Below the pieces are notes generated by a model. That model was not told where the DNA came from. It saw only the letters and a list, made by a program, of their open reading frames with translations, and ran no database searches. This document shows, piece by piece, positions 55,535 through 63,793 of a DNA stretch of 64,000 nucleotides. The stretch's first letter is position 1; the number at the start of each line of letters is the position of its first letter. The position numbers were made by a program, and so were the translations under genes. Origin of the DNA: Microbispora amethystogenes (GTDB lineage Bacteria; Actinomycetota; Actinomycetes; Streptosporangiales; Streptosporangiaceae). The stretch lies in NCBI RefSeq assembly GCF_016863015.1, contig NZ_BOOB01000014.1:186001-250000 (forward strand), read 5' to 3'.

Positions 55535-56053
55535 ATGCGCGGGCACAGGGACCGGCTCACTCCGGGCGAGGCACTCCAGGTGGCGCTGACGGCCGTCGGC
55601 GCCTTCCAGGGCTACGTGCAGCACGCCGACTCCAAGGTGGCCACGGTGACCACCGTGCACCTCGGGGCGGCGGCGGTGGCGGCCACGCAGATCGGGGTGC
55701 TCGCCGGTCTCCGGGCACCCGGCAGGCCGGTGCTGCTCGGAGTCGTGGCCGTAATCCTTCTCGCGCTCTACGCGGCGGGGTTCTTCGTCGCGGGGTACCA
55801 CCTCGTCCAGGGGCTGCGGCCCAGGCTCGGCGGGCCGGCGGGTCCGAACAGGTTCGGCCTGGCGGGCGGCGAGCCCGGGTCGTCGCCCCCGGCGAACGTG
55901 ACGCAGCAGGAGCAGGAGGCCTGGCTGCTGGCGGGCAGGCTCGCCGAGCTGAGCCGGGACAAGCACCTCAGGGTGGGACGGGCACTGCCGTGGACGGCGC
56001 TCATGCTCGTCGCCACCCTGCTGTGGCTGGCACTCGGAGGTCTCTACGGCTGA
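55535..56053 (+). CDS. Small membrane protein resembling Pycsar effectors (PycTM-like)
   Basis: A 172-residue protein. A helical start (GEALQVALTAVGAFQGYVQHADSK) runs into two hydrophobic helices (about 35-58 and 65-92), then a polar linker, a short helix (AWLLAGRLAELSRDKHLR) and a last helix (150-170). The layout and the ADSK-type residues before helix 1 resemble the PycTM membrane effectors that open the inner membrane on cyclic-UMP/CMP signalling. No nucleotide cyclase is recognisable in the window, so it would be an orphan. It starts with ATG; the family assignment is from memory of the pattern only. Confidence 0.55.
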   Translation: MRGHRDRLTPGEALQVALTAVGAFQGYVQHADSKVATVTTVHLGAAAVAATQIGVLAGLRAPGRPVLLGVVAVILLALYAAGFFVAGYHLVQGLRPRLGGPAGPNRFGLAGGEPGSSPPANVTQQEQEAWLLAGRLAELSRDKHLRVGRALPWTALMLVATLLWLALGGLYG

Positions 56054-56075
56054 CCGGTGCGACCCGGCGGCGACA

Positions 56076-56153
56076 CGGCCTTCCCACCCGGCTCGCTCCC
56101 GCCTCGCCGACGGCGCGGCCTTCCCGTTCGGCTCGCTCCCGCCTCGCCGACGG
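56076..56153. repeat. Two 38-base direct repeats with 40-base period
   Basis: Copy one (56076-56113) and copy two (56116-56153) differ at only three positions near the middle; the last 24 bases are identical. They fill the gap between the PycTM-like gene and the convergent MOSC gene. No frame across them looks coding. Confidence 0.85.
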
Positions 56154-56200
56154 ACGCTGGCCCCGCAGCGGCGAAGGCGGCCCTGCGGCGCCCCGACCGG

Positions 56201-56995
56201 CTAGCCTGGTTTGACTTCGTCGCCGACTCTCAGCTCGCCGAGGTTCCTGGGCACCATGCGGATGCCGAACCAGGTATTCCCGTCCCAGCGGCGGTGCCTG
56301 GCCAGGGTTCTCAGGGGTTCCTTGCCGCGTTCCTGGGTGGCCGGGTCCCAGACGGTGGCGGCGCAGCGGTCGCACGCCACCGAGACGCGGAAGTCGATCT
56401 CGCCGATGCGGACCGACGTCCAGGCGTCCTCCGCGAAGGGTTCCGCGCCGTCGACGATGAGGTTGGGCCGGAAGCGGGCGACGTCGAGGGGGTCCGGGGG
56501 GTGCTCCCCGCGCTCCGCGGCGCCTTCGGCGATCCAGTCGTCCAGGCGCCGGAGCGAACCGGTGGAGACGAGATGGAGGGGTCCGTCCCAGAGGCCGCCG
56601 GTCGCCTCGGTGATCGTCCGGCGTCCGGGGTCGTCCAGCCAGACCAGGCGGGCGGGCCTGCCGAGCAGGCGGGTGAACCATTCGTGGGCGTCGGCATGGG
56701 CGAGCACGGCCCGGTCGAGGGCGGAGCAACCCAGCGAGATCGTGTCGCCGGCGGCCGGGGGAACCGTGAGTTCGCCCATGCCCGGCGCCGACAGGCGGAG
56801 GCCGCCTTCGGGGGTCTCGGCGGCCGAGACCGAGAGGAGCCGGGGGTGCTCGCCGACCCAGATCAGTTCTCCCTGCGGGTCCACCACGCCCCAGCGGCGG
56901 TCGCCTTCCAGACCCCAGGGGAGGACGCCGGCGGAGAGGCGCGGAACGCCTTTGCCGGACTTGATGGGATAGGTGCGGATCTCCGCGAGTTCCAT
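56201..56995 (-). CDS. MOSC-domain protein (mARC-like)
   Basis: A 264-residue protein with an N-terminal beta-barrel domain (ELAEIRTYPIKSGKGVPRLSA) and a C-terminal MOSC domain (ARFRPNLIVDGAEPFAED, VACDRCAATVWDP). The cysteines of CDRC are in the region that holds the molybdenum-ligating Cys in mARC/YcbX-type enzymes, which reduce N-hydroxylated compounds. The ATG at 56995 begins the conserved N-terminus; no clear ribosome site precedes it, so the mRNA may be leaderless. Confidence 0.85.
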   Translation of the reverse strand: MELAEIRTYPIKSGKGVPRLSAGVLPWGLEGDRRWGVVDPQGELIWVGEHPRLLSVSAAETPEGGLRLSAPGMGELTVPPAAGDTISLGCSALDRAVLAHADAHEWFTRLLGRPARLVWLDDPGRRTITEATGGLWDGPLHLVSTGSLRRLDDWIAEGAAERGEHPPDPLDVARFRPNLIVDGAEPFAEDAWTSVRIGEIDFRVSVACDRCAATVWDPATQERGKEPLRTLARHRRWDGNTWFGIRMVPRNLGELRVGDEVKPG

Positions 56996-57252
56996 TGCGC
57001 AAGAATATGAGAAAGCGCTCTCTCGGGATATGGGGGCGCGTTCACAGGGCGTCCGGAGGGCGGTCCCGGGGCCTTTCGGAATATGCGTTTCGCCTGCTCT
57101 TCGGCAAGGTGGCCAGGCCCGTTCGGGAAGCCCCCGCAGTGGTTCGGGGTGAAACACTCATCGCGGGCTCCGCCGAAGCCGGCTCGGTGCTTCACCGGCA
57201 CGCCGTCCTGCGGGATTTCGGCGGCGTCTCGCGGGAATTCCGGCGGCGTCGT

Positions 57253-57963
57253 TCAGCCGGACGGCCGGAGGCTCAGGTCGGCGAACGTGGTGAGGCCTTC
57301 CATGTCCCGGACGACCACGCCGCGGTGGCGCTGGAGGACGAGGCCACGGGCGGACAGGTCGTGCATCGCCTTCTGCACCGTGCGTTCCCTGATCCCGACC
57401 AGCTCTCCCAGCTCGGCCTGGGTGACCGGCACACCGACGTCGACGCCCTCCCGGTGGGGTCTACCGTGTTGTACGGCCAGGTCGACCAGGACGCGGGCCA
57501 GGCGGACGTCGGCCTCGTATCCGGCGAAGTCGAGCCGCCGGCGGTTGGCGAAGCGCAGCCGGTCCATCGCGACCCGGCTGAGGGCGGCCGCGACCTCGGG
57601 AGCGCGGGCGAGATGCGCCGTGAAGACGGGTCCCTTCACGACGCGGACGAGTGATCGCCCGCAGGTCGTCACCGTCGCCGTGCGCGCGCAGTCGCCGAAG
57701 GCGGCCGTCTCGCCGACGACGTCGCCGGACGCCCGGATCGACAGCAGCGTCCGGGACCCGTTCTCGGTGAGAGCCGTGACCTTCACCAGCGCGTCGAGCA
57801 GCAGGTAGACCGCGTGGCCCGGGTCGCCCTCGCGGACGAGGACGTGCCGCCCGGGATAGGTCACCGGAGAGCCGAGGCGGAGGAGATCCTCCCGCGCGGC
57901 CTCCGGGAGCCGGTCGAGCAACGATCCGGGCGACCACGGTCGTCGCTCGCTCCTCCGCGTCAC
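57253..57963 (-). CDS. Crp/Fnr-family transcriptional regulator
   Basis: A 236-residue regulator. Residues 20-135 are a cyclic-nucleotide-binding-type beta-roll (HVLVREGDPGHAVYLLLDALVKV, SGDVVGETAAFGD). The C-terminal winged helix reads VPVTQAELGELVGIRERTVQKAMHDLSARG. The PRxR-type arginine/serine of true cAMP receptors is replaced in GDCARTATV, which has R and T, so cAMP binding is possible. The GTG at 57963 has a G-rich site upstream; GTG 58005 is an alternative. It is divergent from the Gln-rich protein/protease cassette and likely binds the palindromes between them. Confidence 0.87.
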   Translation of the reverse strand: MTRRSERRPWSPGSLLDRLPEAAREDLLRLGSPVTYPGRHVLVREGDPGHAVYLLLDALVKVTALTENGSRTLLSIRASGDVVGETAAFGDCARTATVTTCGRSLVRVVKGPVFTAHLARAPEVAAALSRVAMDRLRFANRRRLDFAGYEADVRLARVLVDLAVQHGRPHREGVDVGVPVTQAELGELVGIRERTVQKAMHDLSARGLVLQRHRGVVVRDMEGLTTFADLSLRPSG

Positions 57964-58071
57964 GTCGGCACCCCCAAGCGAAGTATGACCGGCAGGGCGC
58001 TCCACGTCACCGGGTCCTGGCGGGGGCCGAATGCCAAGACGCCCTTAGTCACTCATTACACTCATAACGTT

Positions 58072-58106
58072 GTGACACTGATCCGTCACGCGATGTAATC
58101 ACATCG
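58072..58106. promoter_or_regulatory. Two inverted repeats in the divergent crp-like / Gln-rich promoter
   Basis: GTGAC (58072) and GTCAC (58085-58089) form a perfect five-base inverted repeat with an eight-base spacer, and CGATGT-AATC-ACATCG (58091-58106) forms a perfect six-base one. Both contain the GTGA or TGT/ACA half-sites used by Crp/Fnr proteins, although the spacing of the first is wider than the classic N6. They lie 38-72 bases before the Gln-rich protein start. Confidence 0.5.
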
Positions 58107-58143
58107 GCGATGGGCCGGACCTACTGGCTCCGAAGGAGTGACT

Positions 58144-58836
58144 ATGACGTTCACAGCTATGCACCCCGCGTCCATGGCGACCACGCTGGGCTACGGCTCC
58201 CAGCACCAGATCACGCCGCTGCAGCTCGCCCAGCAGATTCCGGGGCTGCAGCAGCAGGTGTCGCCCCTGGCGCTGATCCAGCAGGAGGAGCAGATCCTCC
58301 CGCAGGAGCACCTGGTGAGCCCGGTGACCTTCTGGACCAAGGTCGCCAGGCACAGCGTCCGCTACGGCGCTCCCGCCGCCCGCCAGATGCTGGAGAGCGT
58401 GCTCTACCAGCACCAGGCGCAGCAGCAGATTCAGGCCCAGATCCAGCAGCAGCAGGTGCAGCAGCAGATCCAGGCCCAGATCCAGCAGCAGCTTCAGCAG
58501 CAGATCCAGCAGCAGGCTCTGCCGCCTCAGGTGCTGCAGGCGCTGCAGGCCATCCAGGCCCAGGCCCTGCAGGTCCCGCAGGCCGCCTACGCCCACCCGT
58601 ACGCGCAGGCGTACGCCGCCCAGGCGTACTCCCAGCCATACGCGGCCCAGGCGTACGCCCAGCAGCCCGGCCAGCAGATCCCGCAGCTCGGCCTCCAGGC
58701 CGTACTGCCCCAGCACGTCCAGGCGGCGTACGGGCAGCAGGTCCCGCTGACGATGCAGCCGCTGAACCAGGTGTACGGCCAGCTGCACCAGCAGACCGCC
58801 CAGCAGGTCCCGGTGCCGGCCGGTGCCGGACTCTGA
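58144..58836 (+). CDS. Glutamine-rich, prion-like low-complexity protein
   Basis: A 230-residue protein I cannot assign to a known family. Residues 1-50 have glutamine-spaced hydrophobics (ITPLQLAQQIPGLQQQ), 55-88 a plausible helical segment (HLVSPVTFWTKVARHSVRYG), 89-125 is nearly pure Gln with Ile/Ala, and 150-175 has repeated Tyr-Ala-Gln units (YAQAYAAQAYSQPYAAQAYA). No signal peptide or membrane helix. AAGGAG five bases before the ATG at 58144 fixes the start. It is the first gene of a cassette with a small protein and an S8 protease and might be the protease's substrate or scaffold; that is inference. Confidence 0.75.
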   Translation: MTFTAMHPASMATTLGYGSQHQITPLQLAQQIPGLQQQVSPLALIQQEEQILPQEHLVSPVTFWTKVARHSVRYGAPAARQMLESVLYQHQAQQQIQAQIQQQQVQQQIQAQIQQQLQQQIQQQALPPQVLQALQAIQAQALQVPQAAYAHPYAQAYAAQAYSQPYAAQAYAQQPGQQIPQLGLQAVLPQHVQAAYGQQVPLTMQPLNQVYGQLHQQTAQQVPVPAGAGL

Positions 58837-58849
58837 GCGGAGGAACACC

Positions 58850-59182
58850 GTGGAGTCGATGGGTCCCGGGATGGGCGTCCCCGGAACGGGCGCCGGAGTG
58901 GGTCCCGGAATGGGTTCGCCGACGCCCCCGGCCACGGGAGTGACGGCGGGGCAGCCGGCGCCGGCGGCGCACCTGCAGGCGCACTGCGCCGTGACGCTCC
59001 AGCGGCTGTACGAATGGCTGCAGGCGTCGATCCCGCAGGCGCCCCAGGTCGCGGGGGTCATCCCGCTGCTGGTGCAGGCGGTGCAGCTCTACCGGGCCGG
59101 GCGGTACGAGGCGTGCCTGGCGCAGATCCAGTACGCGCTCGGCGTCGTCGCCCCCGGACGGCCCATGGTTCCACTGCTGTGA
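58850..59182 (+). CDS. Small Gly/Pro-headed helical protein of unknown function
   Basis: A 110-residue protein. Residues 1-40 are Gly/Met/Pro/Val repeats (GPGMGVPGTGAGVGPGMG), and 45-105 form three helices (LQAHCAVTLQRLYEWLQASI, VIPLLVQAVQLYRAGRYEAC, LAQIQYALGVV), a TPR-like arrangement. The GTG at 58850 has GGAGG six bases upstream and starts 13 bases after the Gln-rich gene stop, so both are co-transcribed. I do not recognise the family. Confidence 0.65.
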   Translation: MESMGPGMGVPGTGAGVGPGMGSPTPPATGVTAGQPAPAAHLQAHCAVTLQRLYEWLQASIPQAPQVAGVIPLLVQAVQLYRAGRYEACLAQIQYALGVVAPGRPMVPLL

Positions 59183-59339
59183 CGTGATCACCTCGGTGGC
59201 CCGGACCGGTCGGCGGCCGGTCCGGGCCCCCGCCGTCCCGAGACCGGCGAACCGTGACGCGTGATGACAGAGCCTGAACTGCCGGCCGCGCCGCGCGCGA
59301 CCGGTGACACCAGTCTGAGCTGGGGAGAGTCGAGCCGTT

Positions 59340-61676
59340 GTGACCACTAACGACAAGCCCAAGGACGCAATCGAGGAGCCGCGCCCGCCGACCCCACGGG
59401 GGCGGCAGGCGTCGCGTCAGGCGCCGCGGCCGGTGGAGCCCCGGCCGCGGCGCTACATGGTGGCGGCGCTGCCGCAGCCGGACCCGGCGGCGCCGGCGTA
59501 CGACGACGACACGGTGCGCAGGCTGCTGGAGGACGACCCCGAGGTGCGCGTGCTGCGCCGCGTACGGGGACGGGCGGCGGGGAACCCGGGGGCCACGGTC
59601 CCGGGGTTTCCCGCCGTGGTCGTGGCGGAGACGACCCCGGAGCACGTCGAGGCGCTGCGCCGCCAGTATCCGCAGCTGCACGTCGAGCGCGACCGATTGC
59701 TGACCTACAGCGAGGTGCCGCGGCCACCGCGCCGGCGGCGGCCCGCCCCGGTGGTGGCGCCGCCCGGCCTGGAGAGCACGTTCACCGTCCTGGTCAGGGA
59801 CGCGGACGGCACGCCGCTGCCGGGCGCGAGCGTCCTGGTGACCGGGCACGGCTGGCCGGGCCAGGCGGTCACCGGGGCCGACGGACGCGCCGTGGTCACG
59901 ATGGCGGGGGAGACGCCCGAGTCGATCACCGGGCTGACCGTCCGGCCGCGCTCGGGCTACTGGAGCGTGCACGTCGAGCGCCCCGCCCTGTCGACCACCC
60001 GCGACAACCTCGTCGAGCCGGTGCGCCTGGCCGAGACGTTCGGCGGCTTCCCGGACCGGCAGGTCTTCGGCTGGGGCCAGCAGGCGATGAACCTCGACCG
60101 GCTGCCCCCCACGCTGCGCGGCGCGGGGGTCAGGATCGCCATCGTCGACTCCGGGGCCGACGTCCGCCACCCGGACCTGCGCGAGCGCGTACGCGCCGGG
60201 ATCGACCTGGTCGACGCCGAGCCCGAGGGATGGACGGCCGACACGGCCCACCACGGCTCCCACTGCGCGGCCGTCATCTCGGGCGCGGACGACGGCCGGG
60301 GCATCGTGGGCTTCGCCGTCGAGGCCGAGGTGCACGCGTGCAAGATCTTCCCGGGTGGGCGGTTCAGCGACCTCATCGAGGCGCTCGACTACTGCGTCGA
60401 GCAGCGCGTCGACGTCGTCAACCTGAGCCTCGCCAGCAGGCACCACTCCCCGCTGGTCGCCGCCAAGATCGAGCAGGCCCGGGAGGCGGGGGTGGCGTGC
60501 GTGGTGGCCGCGGGCAACGACGGGGGACCGGTCGCCTTCCCCGGCACCCTGCCCGGCGTGCTGACCGTCGCCGCCGTCGGCAAGGCCGACGCCTTCCCGC
60601 CCGGCACGGCGCACGAGGCCGAGATCGACGGTCCCGTCACCGGTGACGGATACTTCTCGCCCCGCTTCACCTGCCGTGGGCCCGAGATCGACGTCTGCGC
60701 TCCGGGCGTGGCCGTCCTGTCGGCCGTGCCACCGGACGCGTACGCCGTTCTGGACGGCACCTCGATGGCCGCGCCGCACGTCGCCGGCCTCGCGGCGCTC
60801 GTGCTCGCCCATCACGGCGACTTCCGCGCCGCCTACGCCGCACGGGACGCGCGGCGGGTCGACCGCCTCTTCCAGATCATCACGTCGAGTTGCGTGCCGC
60901 TGAACCTCGGGGACGTCCACCGCACCGGCGCCGGGATGCCGAACGCGCTGCGCGCCCTCGCGCCCGCTCTCGCGCAGATCACCCCCGAGCCGGCCGGGAC
61001 GGACACACTGCTCGGACATCTGGCCGCCGAGATGACGGAGGCCGGGCTGCTCGCGCCCGCGCCCGTCGGACCGGGCGGCCGGTCCGGGCATCCCGGGCAG
61101 CTCGGGCCGGTCGGTCCGGGGGCGCAGCACGGCCTCGCGGGCCAGGCCGCGTACGGCGCGGGCGGCACGGCGAACGGGCCCCTGTCCGGAGGCTCCCTTC
61201 CGGGCGGGCTCGCTCCGGGCGGCGCCCGCGGGGAGGCCAAAGGCGGCGTCACCGGCTTGGACCCGCGCGGCGGAGCCGGGGGTGCCGGCTCCGCGGGCAG
61301 GCGCGGGAGCGGCCCGTCCGGTGGTTCGCCCAGTAGTCCGTCCGGTGGTCCGTCCGCCACCCGGTCGTACGCCACCGGTTCGACGCCGGGCCGCGCCCAG
61401 GGCGCTCGCGGCGGGGCCGGTGAGGCGGCGCCGGCGGTGGACGTCACGACCGGCGGCGCCGCGCGGACGGCCAACGGCTCGCCCGCGGCCGCGCCGGGTT
61501 CACCGATCGGCTCTCCGATCGGCTCTCCGATCGGCCCGCCGATGGGCCCAGCGATGGGTTCGGGGACGGGCGCGCCGATCGGCGCCGCGCCGTACGAGCA
61601 GGCCGCCCTGGCCTGGCTGGCCGAGGAGATGCGCGCCGCCGGGCTGATCGGGAGCCGACCATGGCCTGACGTGTGA
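59340..61676 (+). CDS. Subtilisin-like (S8) serine protease without signal peptide
   Basis: A 778-residue protease. Residues 1-140 are a Pro/Arg-rich region with an inhibitor-like fold (YMVAALPQPD, VVVAETTPEHVEALRRQYP); 145-215 a beta-sandwich resembling a carboxypeptidase regulatory domain (FTVLVRDADGTPLPGASVLV). The catalytic domain has Asp270 (IVDSGAD), His305 (HHGSHCA) and Ser475 (GTSMAAPH). Residues 575-750 are Gly/Pro/Ser-rich. The motif LAAEMTEAGLL (561-571) recurs as LAEEMRAAGLI (760-770) at the very end. No signal peptide or membrane helix is visible, so it is predicted to be cytoplasmic. It starts with GTG and follows the small-protein gene after 157 bases. Confidence 0.88.
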   Translation: MTTNDKPKDAIEEPRPPTPRGRQASRQAPRPVEPRPRRYMVAALPQPDPAAPAYDDDTVRRLLEDDPEVRVLRRVRGRAAGNPGATVPGFPAVVVAETTPEHVEALRRQYPQLHVERDRLLTYSEVPRPPRRRRPAPVVAPPGLESTFTVLVRDADGTPLPGASVLVTGHGWPGQAVTGADGRAVVTMAGETPESITGLTVRPRSGYWSVHVERPALSTTRDNLVEPVRLAETFGGFPDRQVFGWGQQAMNLDRLPPTLRGAGVRIAIVDSGADVRHPDLRERVRAGIDLVDAEPEGWTADTAHHGSHCAAVISGADDGRGIVGFAVEAEVHACKIFPGGRFSDLIEALDYCVEQRVDVVNLSLASRHHSPLVAAKIEQAREAGVACVVAAGNDGGPVAFPGTLPGVLTVAAVGKADAFPPGTAHEAEIDGPVTGDGYFSPRFTCRGPEIDVCAPGVAVLSAVPPDAYAVLDGTSMAAPHVAGLAALVLAHHGDFRAAYAARDARRVDRLFQIITSSCVPLNLGDVHRTGAGMPNALRALAPALAQITPEPAGTDTLLGHLAAEMTEAGLLAPAPVGPGGRSGHPGQLGPVGPGAQHGLAGQAAYGAGGTANGPLSGGSLPGGLAPGGARGEAKGGVTGLDPRGGAGGAGSAGRRGSGPSGGSPSSPSGGPSATRSYATGSTPGRAQGARGGAGEAAPAVDVTTGGAARTANGSPAAAPGSPIGSPIGSPIGPPMGPAMGSGTGAPIGAAPYEQAALAWLAEEMRAAGLIGSRPWPDV

Positions 61677-61769
61677 CGTGGGCCGAGCGGGACTGATCAG
61701 GGGCGGCACCTGACGGAACCCCGGCCCGGGCAGGGCCGGGGCACCGACGGCGACTCGTCTCAACAGCAC

Positions 61770-61938
61770 CCGGCAGGCCCGAGGAGGGCCTAAGGGCCCG
61801 GCAGGACCTCAGGCCCCCCGGCAGGCCCTCACCTCGGCGGGACTCTCAACGGGACCTCTCGGTAGGGGCCGGGCACGGGCAGGACCTCTGGGCCCGGCAA
61901 GGCCTCGGTGGCACCTCTCGGCGGGGCCCGGTGGGACC
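61770..61938. repeat. Degenerate GC-rich repeats downstream of the protease gene
   Basis: The gap between the protease and DUF1876 genes contains at least five imperfect copies of a GGCCCGGCAGGACCTC-like unit, spaced 25-40 bases apart. Some pieces can pair (GGCCC and GGGCC). No coding potential is evident. It may serve as a terminator cluster for the convergent genes. Confidence 0.5.
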
Positions 61939-62208
61939 TCAGTAGGACTCGTAGGCGGGCCCGGCCAGTTGGGCCACGTCCTCGGCTCCGTCGCCGATCA
62001 GTTTCGACCCCAGGTCGGCCAGTGCGCGCCCGGCCGCCAGCTCGTCGCCGATCTCCGGCACCGGCCTGTCGGCCGGGTTGCGGCGGGCCCGGCCCACGCT
62101 CTCGTGCCGCCGCCCGGAGGGCGTGTAGAGCACGGCGGTCGCCGTGGTGACGTCGTCCTTGTCGTCCTCGTTCACGAATATCTCGACGGTCCAGCGCTTC
62201 GATTCCAT
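61939..62208 (-). CDS. DUF1876 (dsRBD-like) protein
   Basis: An 89-residue protein: MESKRWTVEIFVNEDDKDDVT, then TATAVLYTP, a GxGxARRNPxD stretch and DELAAGRALADLGSKLI. This is the actinobacterial DUF1876 family, with a dsRBD-like alpha-beta fold and no proven function. It is often found near universal stress proteins, as here. The ATG at 62208 has GGGAGG eight bases upstream. It is divergent from the UspA gene across 139 bases. Confidence 0.85.
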   Translation of the reverse strand: MESKRWTVEIFVNEDDKDDVTTATAVLYTPSGRRHESVGRARRNPADRPVPEIGDELAAGRALADLGSKLIGDGAEDVAQLAGPAYESY

Positions 62209-62347
62209 GCGGACCACCTCCCAGGAGTCCAGCATCCCTCCGGGCCCGTACGGCCCCGGCACCCACCCCGTCGTGAGGACCGACGCGGTCTGAAGCGCCG
62301 CCCCGGCGGTGGCCCCCACCGAGGAGGCGGCCAAGGAAGGAGCGCCC

Positions 62348-63202
62348 ATGCCCGGTCAGATCGTCGTCGGCACCGACGGCTCGCCCGCCGCGACGGCCGC
62401 CGTGCGCTGGGCGGCGGACGACGCCGCCCGCCGCGGCTGCCCGCTCCGCCTCGTCTCGGTCGTGGACCACTGGGCGTACGGGATAGCGAAGTTCCCCACC
62501 TCGGGCGGCGATCCGCTGACCCGGCACGCCGAGCGGGCGCTCGCCGCCGCCGAGGCCGTGGTGCGCGAACACCGGCCGGACGTGCCGATCAGCGCGGAGA
62601 TCGTCGAAGGCATCCCCGCCCGCACGCTGCGGGACAAGGGGAATGAGGCCACCGAGATCGTCCTGGGCAGCAGAGGGCTCGGAGGCTTCGCCGGCATCGT
62701 CGTCGGGTCGGTCAGCTCCCACGTCGCCGGGCAGGCGCCCTGCCCGGTCGTCGTCGTACGGCCGGGCTGGTCCGGAGGCCGCGGCGAGATCGTCGTGGGG
62801 GTGGACGACTCGCCCGAATGCGATCCGGCCCTGGCGTACGCCTTCGAGCAGGCGCGGCTGCACGGCTGCGGCCTGCGGGCGGTGCACGCGTGGCGGCTTC
62901 CGGCCCACCCGCTCGCCCCCGAGATCACCTACGACGTGGAGGAGGTGCGCGAGGCCCGCAGGCGCGTGGCGGAGGAGAAACTGGCGGGCCCGCGCCGGGG
63001 GTATCCGGACGTGGCGGTGCACGAGGAGAGCGTCTACGGCCACCCCGTCGACGCGCTCATCCAGGCGTCACGCACCGCCGACCTGCTCGTGGTCGGCTCG
63101 CGCGGCCGGGGCGCGCTGGGGTCGGCGATGCTCGGCTCGGTCAGCCGGGGCGTCCTGCACCACGCCGGGTGTCCCGTCGCCGTCGTACGGCCGCCGTGCT
63201 GA
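62348..63202 (+). CDS. Universal stress protein with two UspA domains
   Basis: A 284-residue tandem UspA protein. Each half begins with a nucleotide-binding strand (IVVGTDGSPAATAAV; IVVGVDDSPECDPAL) and ends with the ATP-binding G-x2-G-x9-G-S motif (GSRGLGGFAGIVVGSVS; GSRGRGALGSAMLGSVS), so both halves should bind ATP. Such proteins are part of dormancy and hypoxia responses in actinobacteria. The ATG at 62348 has AAGGAAGGAG upstream; the frame is open 39 bases further. Confidence 0.93.
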   Translation: MPGQIVVGTDGSPAATAAVRWAADDAARRGCPLRLVSVVDHWAYGIAKFPTSGGDPLTRHAERALAAAEAVVREHRPDVPISAEIVEGIPARTLRDKGNEATEIVLGSRGLGGFAGIVVGSVSSHVAGQAPCPVVVVRPGWSGGRGEIVVGVDDSPECDPALAYAFEQARLHGCGLRAVHAWRLPAHPLAPEITYDVEEVREARRRVAEEKLAGPRRGYPDVAVHEESVYGHPVDALIQASRTADLLVVGSRGRGALGSAMLGSVSRGVLHHAGCPVAVVRPPC

Positions 63203-63288
63203 GCCGTGTTCCTCGCCGTGCGTGTCCCGCGCCCCGTGTCCCACGCCTCGCGTTCCGCGTTCCGGCCGAGGGTGACAACCAAGGGCGA

Positions 63289-63312
63289 CGGCCCGCCCAG
63301 CCGGGCGGGCCG
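63289..63312. terminator. Strong GC hairpin between convergent uspA and hsp20 genes
   Basis: CGGCCCGCCC-AGCC-GGGCGGGCCG is a perfect ten-base stem with a four-base loop in the 156-base gap between convergent genes. It has no T-tract but its stability and position suit a bidirectional terminator. Confidence 0.65.
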
Positions 63313-63358
63313 CCGGTGGCGCCCTCGACAGCGGGCCTGGCACGCCCGGACGGGTCGG

Positions 63359-63793
63359 TCAGACTTCCCGCTGGCCCTCCGGCCGCTCGATCGGGATGCG
63401 CCTGCGCTCCTCCCGCTCCTCGGCGAGCCGTACGCTCACCTCAAGGATGCCCTTGTCATAGGTGGCCTTCACGTCGTTCTCATCCACGTTCGGGGGCAGC
63501 ACGATGGACCGGGTGAAGGTCCCGTACCGGAACTCGGTCCGGTGCCCCTGCCGCTCCTCGTGGCGCCTTTCGGCGTGGATGGTCAGGACTCCGCTCGACA
63601 CACTGATCTCGACGTCCTTCTCCGGGTCGATGCCGGGCAATTCAGCCCGCAGCACGTACCGGCCGTCCCTGACGTAGTCCTCCAGTCGCATCTGCTGGCC
63701 GGCCATCGGCCTCATCGCGGCCAGCGGCGCCTCCAGCAGGTCGAACAGGTCGGGCACGAGGCCCCGGGACTCCCGCCGCATCGGAACGCTCAT
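63359..63793 (-). CDS. hsp20: Hsp20/alpha-crystallin small heat-shock protein
   Basis: A 144-residue protein. The alpha-crystallin domain (about 40-130) includes YVLRAELPGIDPEKDVEISV, LTIHAERRHEE and GTFTRSIVLPPNVDENDVKA, and GILEVSV is the family's conserved C-terminal strand. It should be a holdase chaperone. The ATG at 63793 has GGAGG upstream; the longer frame adds residues without similarity. It probably belongs to the same stress group as the UspA and DUF1876 genes. Confidence 0.93.
   Translation of the reverse strand: MSVPMRRESRGLVPDLFDLLEAPLAAMRPMAGQQMRLEDYVRDGRYVLRAELPGIDPEKDVEISVSSGVLTIHAERRHEERQGHRTEFRYGTFTRSIVLPPNVDENDVKATYDKGILEVSVRLAEEREERRRIPIERPEGQREV

Noticed and set aside
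59058-61130. A 690-codon open frame antisense to the S8 protease
   Set aside because: It is an antisense shadow: Arg/Gly/Pro-rich with no domain, while the plus strand encodes a protease with full catalytic triad.
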